56,165 nucleotides of DNA from JANLSE01 sp038214135 (GTDB taxonomy: Bacteria; Chloroflexota; Chloroflexia; Chloroflexales; Roseiflexaceae). The notes under the pieces were generated by a model. That model searched no databases and had not been told where the DNA came from. It saw only the letters and a program-made list of their open reading frames with translations. The stretch is from the NCBI GenBank assembly GCA_038214135.1, contig JBBQSD010000027.1, positions 1 through 56,165 on the forward strand. Reading direction: 5' to 3'. Positions 54,090-56,165 of this stretch are shown in pieces (position 1 is the first letter of the stretch; each line of letters begins with the position of its first letter). The position numbers and the translations under genes are program-made.

Positions 54090-54109
54090 CCGCAGGCTTC
54101 AGCCTGCGG
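54090..54109. repeat. REP palindrome (solo)
   Basis: CCGCAGGCTTCAGCCTGCGG, identical to the copies beside the transposase at 17628. It shows the family is dispersed well beyond its presumed mobiliser. Confidence 0.92.
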
Positions 54110-54199
54110 CAAGGGGACGATGCACCGATAGACGCGTGGCTTCAGCCCACGGCGTGCAGATGAGAATGTAGGCAGGATTGTGAAAATAGAGAAAAGCGC

Positions 54200-54228
54200 T
54201 TGACAGTGGTTGTGGCGGCAGGTATAGT
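54200..54228 (+). promoter_or_regulatory. Distal promoter P1 upstream of guaB
   Basis: TTGACA (54200-54205), 17-bp spacer, TATAGT (54223-54228): the best sigma-70 promoter in the window. Predicted start near 54235, 171 nt before guaB. Confidence 0.75.
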
Positions 54229-54312
54229 ATTCCGAACACGAGGGGACGACATCGTTCATGCGAGGAGTGTTCCGCAAATTAACCGTATCTAAATATTTGG
54301 CAGGCTGCCCTG

Positions 54313-54344
54313 CCCTCTGCGCCGCTGTGCGTAGAGGGTTTTTT
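54313..54344 (+). terminator. Intrinsic terminator in the guaB leader
   Basis: A 10-bp stem CCCTCTGCGC / GCGTAGAGGG (one G-U pair) with a 6-nt loop is followed directly by six T. It stands between promoter P1 and guaB. An alternative hairpin GGCAGG-CTGC-CCTGCC (54299-54314) overlaps its 5' edge. Transcripts from P1 would end here (~110 nt) unless antitermination occurs. Confidence 0.78.
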
Positions 54345-54360
54345 GTTACCCGTAAGGCGT

Positions 54361-54388
54361 TTGTTACGAATGGCCGAAAACCTATAAT
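54361..54388 (+). promoter_or_regulatory. Proximal promoter P2 of guaB
   Basis: TTGTTA (54361-54366), 16-bp spacer, TATAAT (54383-54388). The start would fall near 54395, leaving a very short leader containing GAGAGG before the ATG. Confidence 0.5.
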
Positions 54389-54405
54389 CGCGAGAGGAAT
54401 TCTGT

Positions 54406-55884
54406 ATGGCAATCCAATGGGACGAAAAGTATGCACGTGAAGGGCTTACATTCGATGATGTGTTGTTGATACCAGCCGCTTCCGATGTTATTCCAAACCA
54501 AACGGATGTTAGCACATGGGTGACGCGCAAGATTCGGATCAATATTCCGATTGTTGGCGCGGCAATGGATACCGTAACAGAGCATCGGCTGGCGATTGCG
54601 CTGGCCCGCGAGGGCGGGATCGGCGTTATTCATAAGAATATGCCAATCGCCGATCAGTCCGAAATGGTGCGCAAGGTCAAACGCTCCGAGAGCGGCATGA
54701 TCACCGACCCAATCACGATGGGTGATGATAAAACGGTTGGCGATGCCCTCGATCTGATGGCCGAATATCGTATTTCGGGAATCCCGATCACTGGCCACGA
54801 TGGCGAACTGGTTGGAATTGTCACCAACCGTGATTTGCGCTTTGAAACGGACCCGAAGCGCCCGATCCGCGAACTGATGACATCAGGTGATCTTGTGACG
54901 GTTCCAGAGGGCACGACTCTCGAACAGGCCAAGGAGAGCCTACATCGCCATCGAATCGAAAAAGTGCTGGTTGTTGATCGGCGCGGCAAGCTATCGGGCA
55001 TGATCACCGTCAAAGACATTATGAAGCAGATCGAGTATCCGCAATCGGTCAAGGACGAGCAGGGCCGTTTGCGGGTTGGGGCGGCAATTGGGGCCACCGG
55101 CGATTTTCTGGATCGGGCCGCAGCACTGATCAAGGTTGGTGTCGATGTATTGGTGCTGGATACGGCGCATGGGCATTCGCAGGGTGTGCTTGATGCCGTT
55201 ATGCGGGTACGCGAAGCATCCCCGAACGTCCAACTCGTCGCAGGAAATGTCTCGACTGGCGTGGCAACAGCGGCATTATGCGAACGAGGCGTTGATGGGG
55301 TCAAGGTTGGCCAGGGGCCTGGCAGCATCTGCACAACACGGGTTGTGACGGGCACGGGCATGCCACAGATCACCGCAATAACGGATTGTGTACGGGTTGC
55401 CGAGCATTTTGGCGTCCCGGTGATCGCCGATGGTGGCATCCGCTATTCGGGCGATATTGTCAAAGCGCTTGGCGCTGGCGCACACACAGTGATGATCGGC
55501 TCACTGTTTGCTGGAACCGAAGAAAGCCCAGGCGAGACAATTCTGTATGAGGGGCGCACCTATAAGATCTATCGCGGTATGGGTTCGATTGGGGCGATGC
55601 AGCGTGGTGGTGGCGACCGCTACTTCCAGAGTAATGCGGGCGGGGCCAGCAAATTGGTGGCCGAGGGTATTGAGGGGCGGGTACCCTTCAAAGGCGCACT
55701 TGGCGATACGGTCTATCAGATGGTTGGCGGGTTACGGGCTGGTATGGGCTACACGGGATCACGCGATATCGAAGCACTGCGCCGTGATGCTCGCTTCATT
55801 CGGATTTCCATGGCTGGCCTGATCGAGAGCCATCCGCATGATATTGCGATTACCAAGGAAGCGCCGAACTACGAACGACGGTGA
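54406..55884 (+). CDS. guaB: IMP dehydrogenase
   Basis: NAD-dependent oxidation of IMP to XMP, the committed step of guanine nucleotide synthesis. The 492-aa product has the typical N-terminus (EGLTFDDVLLIPA), two CBS domains (~95-210: MITDPITMGDDKTVGDAL, ISGIPITGHDGELVGIVTNRDLRF, KVLVVDRRGKLSGMITVKDI), the VLDTAHGHS loop, catalytic Cys309 in GPGSICTTR, IADGGIRYSGDI, and the flap YRGMGSIGAM with GDRYFQ. All catalytic residues are present. GAGG lies about 9 nt upstream of the ATG. Transcription appears controlled by two promoters and a leader terminator. Confidence 0.97.
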   Translation: MAIQWDEKYAREGLTFDDVLLIPAASDVIPNQTDVSTWVTRKIRINIPIVGAAMDTVTEHRLAIALAREGGIGVIHKNMPIADQSEMVRKVKRSESGMITDPITMGDDKTVGDALDLMAEYRISGIPITGHDGELVGIVTNRDLRFETDPKRPIRELMTSGDLVTVPEGTTLEQAKESLHRHRIEKVLVVDRRGKLSGMITVKDIMKQIEYPQSVKDEQGRLRVGAAIGATGDFLDRAAALIKVGVDVLVLDTAHGHSQGVLDAVMRVREASPNVQLVAGNVSTGVATAALCERGVDGVKVGQGPGSICTTRVVTGTGMPQITAITDCVRVAEHFGVPVIADGGIRYSGDIVKALGAGAHTVMIGSLFAGTEESPGETILYEGRTYKIYRGMGSIGAMQRGGGDRYFQSNAGGASKLVAEGIEGRVPFKGALGDTVYQMVGGLRAGMGYTGSRDIEALRRDARFIRISMAGLIESHPHDIAITKEAPNYERR

Positions 55885-55903
55885 GCGTGAGCTGTCAGTA
55901 TCC

Positions 55904-55928
55904 AGAAGTCAGGAGTCAGGAGTCAGAA
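55904..55928. repeat. Heptanucleotide GGAGTCA repeat
   Basis: AGAAGTCA followed by two GGAGTCA units, 20 nt after guaB. Confidence 0.75.
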
Positions 55929-55935
55929 TACCAAG

Positions 55936-56165
55936 AACCTGTGTACGGGCGAACCTCGTGTTCGCCCAAGTGAACCAAGGAACATGTACGGGCGAACCTC
56001 GTGCTCGCCCAAGTGAACCAAGAACCTGTGTACGGGCGAACCTCGTGCTCGCCCAAGTGAACCAAGGAACCTGTGTACGGGCGAACCTCGTGTTCGCCCA
56101 AGTGAACCAAGGAACATGTACGGGCGAACCTCGTGTTCGCCCAAGTGAACCAAGAACCTGTGTAC
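55936..56165. repeat. Minisatellite array of 42/45-bp units (continues past window)
   Basis: Five full units (55936-55980, 55981-56022, 56023-56067, 56068-56112, 56113-56154) and the start of a sixth. Each has the palindrome GGGCGAAC-CTCGT-GTTCGCCC (or GCTCGCCC) then AAGTGAACCAAG. Units of 45 bp begin AACCTGTGTAC and units of 42 bp begin AACATGTAC. Linkers repeat too, so this is not CRISPR. Confidence 0.92.

Noticed and set aside
54258..54440. 60-codon leader ORF before guaB
   Set aside because: It runs through the intrinsic terminator and overlaps the guaB start in another frame, and its start has no Shine-Dalgarno site; the codon composition is not protein-like.
55936..56165. CRISPR array
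   Set aside because: Unit length and palindrome look CRISPR-like, but the segments between palindromes are the same repeated linker rather than unique spacers, and no cas gene is present.

Overview
The window looks like a chromosomal segment of a filamentous member of the Chloroflexota (Chloroflexales/Roseiflexus-like). The main reasons are giant YYY/DUF2298 membrane proteins, which are known mainly from Chloroflexi and some Archaea, a myo-inositol-phosphate synthase, moderate-to-high GC, and many families of intergenic repeats. The assignment is an inference; no 16S gene or other decisive marker is present. No phage, plasmid, CRISPR or tRNA feature was found.

Layout. 1-1823 (-): 3'-truncated HlyD-type efflux adaptor. 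2015-3442: LytR-CpsA-Psr protein with a zinc-finger-like N-terminus. 3546-3986 (-): Rrf2 regulator with a clear promoter. 4455-20833: the most distinctive block, three giant or large polytopic proteins with four YYY domains and two GT39-like modules, one carrying C-terminal TPRs. An IS200-like REP-associated transposase lies between the second and third genes, inside a perfect 104-bp direct duplication. 20936-22202: DUF5317 protein and an unknown protein. 22581-22884: an uncatalogued 32-codon gene with promoter, foldable leader and terminator. 23000-25318: hybrid sensor kinase. 25410-27193: radC-dprA. 27563-30087: ino1 and an M20 deacylase, diverging around a MITE-like element. 30589-33123: fused adenine methyltransferase/PstI-like endonuclease. 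33288-34481 (-): amidohydrolase. 34800-35251: RNase P RNA. 35329-38927 (-): metallophosphoesterase, MoxR ATPase, VWA protein. 39079-39584 (-): DUF433/DUF5615 toxin-antitoxin pair with a broken toxin. 40200-44550: DUF4129, DUF4350, membrane protein, MoxR. 44974-48394: TRAP transporter (dctP facing dctQM). 48594-49517: AEC transporter. 49631-51760: cytosolic sensor kinase. 52051-54033 (-): GT39 glycosyltransferase. 54406-55884: guaB.

Themes. (i) Surface glycan and envelope biology: YYY/GT39 proteins, LCP, GT39, HlyD. (ii) Two MoxR-type ATPase modules with different partners. (iii) Heavy load of small repeats: 20-bp REP palindromes, a C/G-rich ~107-bp palindromic element, a TIR-bounded MITE-like element, two heptanucleotide tandem repeats, a ~260-bp dispersed repeat, and two minisatellite arrays. 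Several copies lie in frame inside coding sequences, notably the ~107-bp element in opposite orientation in two neighbouring YYY genes, reminiscent of the Rickettsia palindromic elements.

The observations most worth pursuing are the YYY/GT39 cluster and its in-frame palindromic insertions, the RNase P RNA whose P4 helix carries compensatory changes, the 32-aa ORF with a leader that may sequester its ribosome-binding site next to a sensor kinase, and the ino1 gene whose 5' end runs into a MITE-like element. All statements come from reading the sequence; no database search was made.
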